From assembly GCA_037127315.1 (NCBI GenBank), contig JBBBDQ010001186.1:3231001-3295000 (forward strand): a stretch of 64,000 bases of DNA, in the 5' to 3' direction. This DNA is from Ascarosepion bandense (lineage: Eukaryota > Mollusca > Cephalopoda > Sepiida > Sepiidae). Shown here one piece after another: positions 63,641 through 64,000 of this stretch. The notes below the pieces were generated by a model, which saw only the letters and a program-made list of their open reading frames with translations, made no database searches and had not been told where the DNA came from. Made by a program: the position numbers and the translations under genes. Within the stretch, counting starts at the first letter, position 1. Every line of letters begins with the position of its first letter.

Positions 63641-64000
63641 ATGTTTGACATTGTAACTCATTATATGTCATTTACCAACGTAAGTAAATCTTTGTCACGC
63701 TTCTATTTTATTTGAAATAACGTGGATTACTGGAATAATCTCAGTAAAACTTAATAATTTATTTATAAAGCTGATTTTGTTTTGGTCTCTGGGAATGTGT
63801 TCTGGCAGATAATGTGGCCCCAAGAGCAAAATATTTAGAAGGCACTGCCTTAATTTAGCTAGAGAAGATTAAATATTCGTCAGAACACAGGCACTTCTCC
63901 TCCATTTCAAATTAACTTGTCTTAGACATGAAAGCGATTTCCTTGTTTCTGTTTTGCGTTACGTAATTTAACAGTTGGAATGTATTTGAGTTGGCAATTT
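63641..64000. other. Unassigned sequence
   Basis: Nothing recognised in the last 360 bp. Confidence 0.3.

Overview
This 64-kb window is animal (metazoan) genomic DNA made almost entirely of mobile elements and simple repeats. I find no convincing host protein exon, rRNA or functional tRNA gene. Several tRNA-derived SINE families, RTE-type and CR1/Jockey-like LINEs, Penelope-like elements (PLEs) and very many long (TA)n and (CA)n tracts make a lophotrochozoan source, possibly a cephalopod mollusc, plausible. That is an inference from repeat style, not from any diagnostic gene.

Layout. 1-2 kb: a decayed PLE (minus strand) with reverse transcriptase and GIY-YIG endonuclease parts, split by a SINE with a 9-bp target duplication. 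3-5.9 kb: fragments of two LINE families. 5,948-14,823: an 8.9-kb LTR retroelement of the Ty3/Gypsy type with gag, pol and an env gene of the baculovirus-F/errantivirus fusion-protein type. It is inserted in an RTE LINE, with a 4-bp target duplication and the matching empty site visible in another RTE copy at 15.9 kb. Its two 502-bp LTRs differ at only about three positions and env and gag are open, yet pol carries an in-frame RT deletion, a frameshift, a stop and a lost integrase zinc ligand. 15-64 kb: a mosaic of SINEs, LINE tails, five copies of a non-autonomous Helitron-like family, PLE fragments and fold-backs, a mariner relic, Tc1-like and piggyBac-like non-autonomous elements, a candidate solo LTR and a long polypurine tract. 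At 60.1-62.1 kb lies a 5'-truncated RTE LINE with only three nonsense codons.

The most interesting signal is a short repeat that ends in a type I hammerhead ribozyme followed by a (TA)n tract. The best copy (42.83 kb) has a complete core (CTGATGA, stem II, GAAA, 2-bp stem III, GTC cleavage site) and a pairing stem I. At 56.3-56.9 kb two ~312-bp units in tandem each carry tRNA-like A and B boxes and a hammerhead motif, so transcription through both could release a ~316-nt RNA monomer, as in retrozymes. Related but degenerate CTGAnGA...GAAA motifs recur in PLE tails and in fold-back elements across the window.

Family names used below (LINE-A, SINE1-5, PLE-1/2/3, HH-repeat, repeat X) are local labels for copies that match each other within this window.
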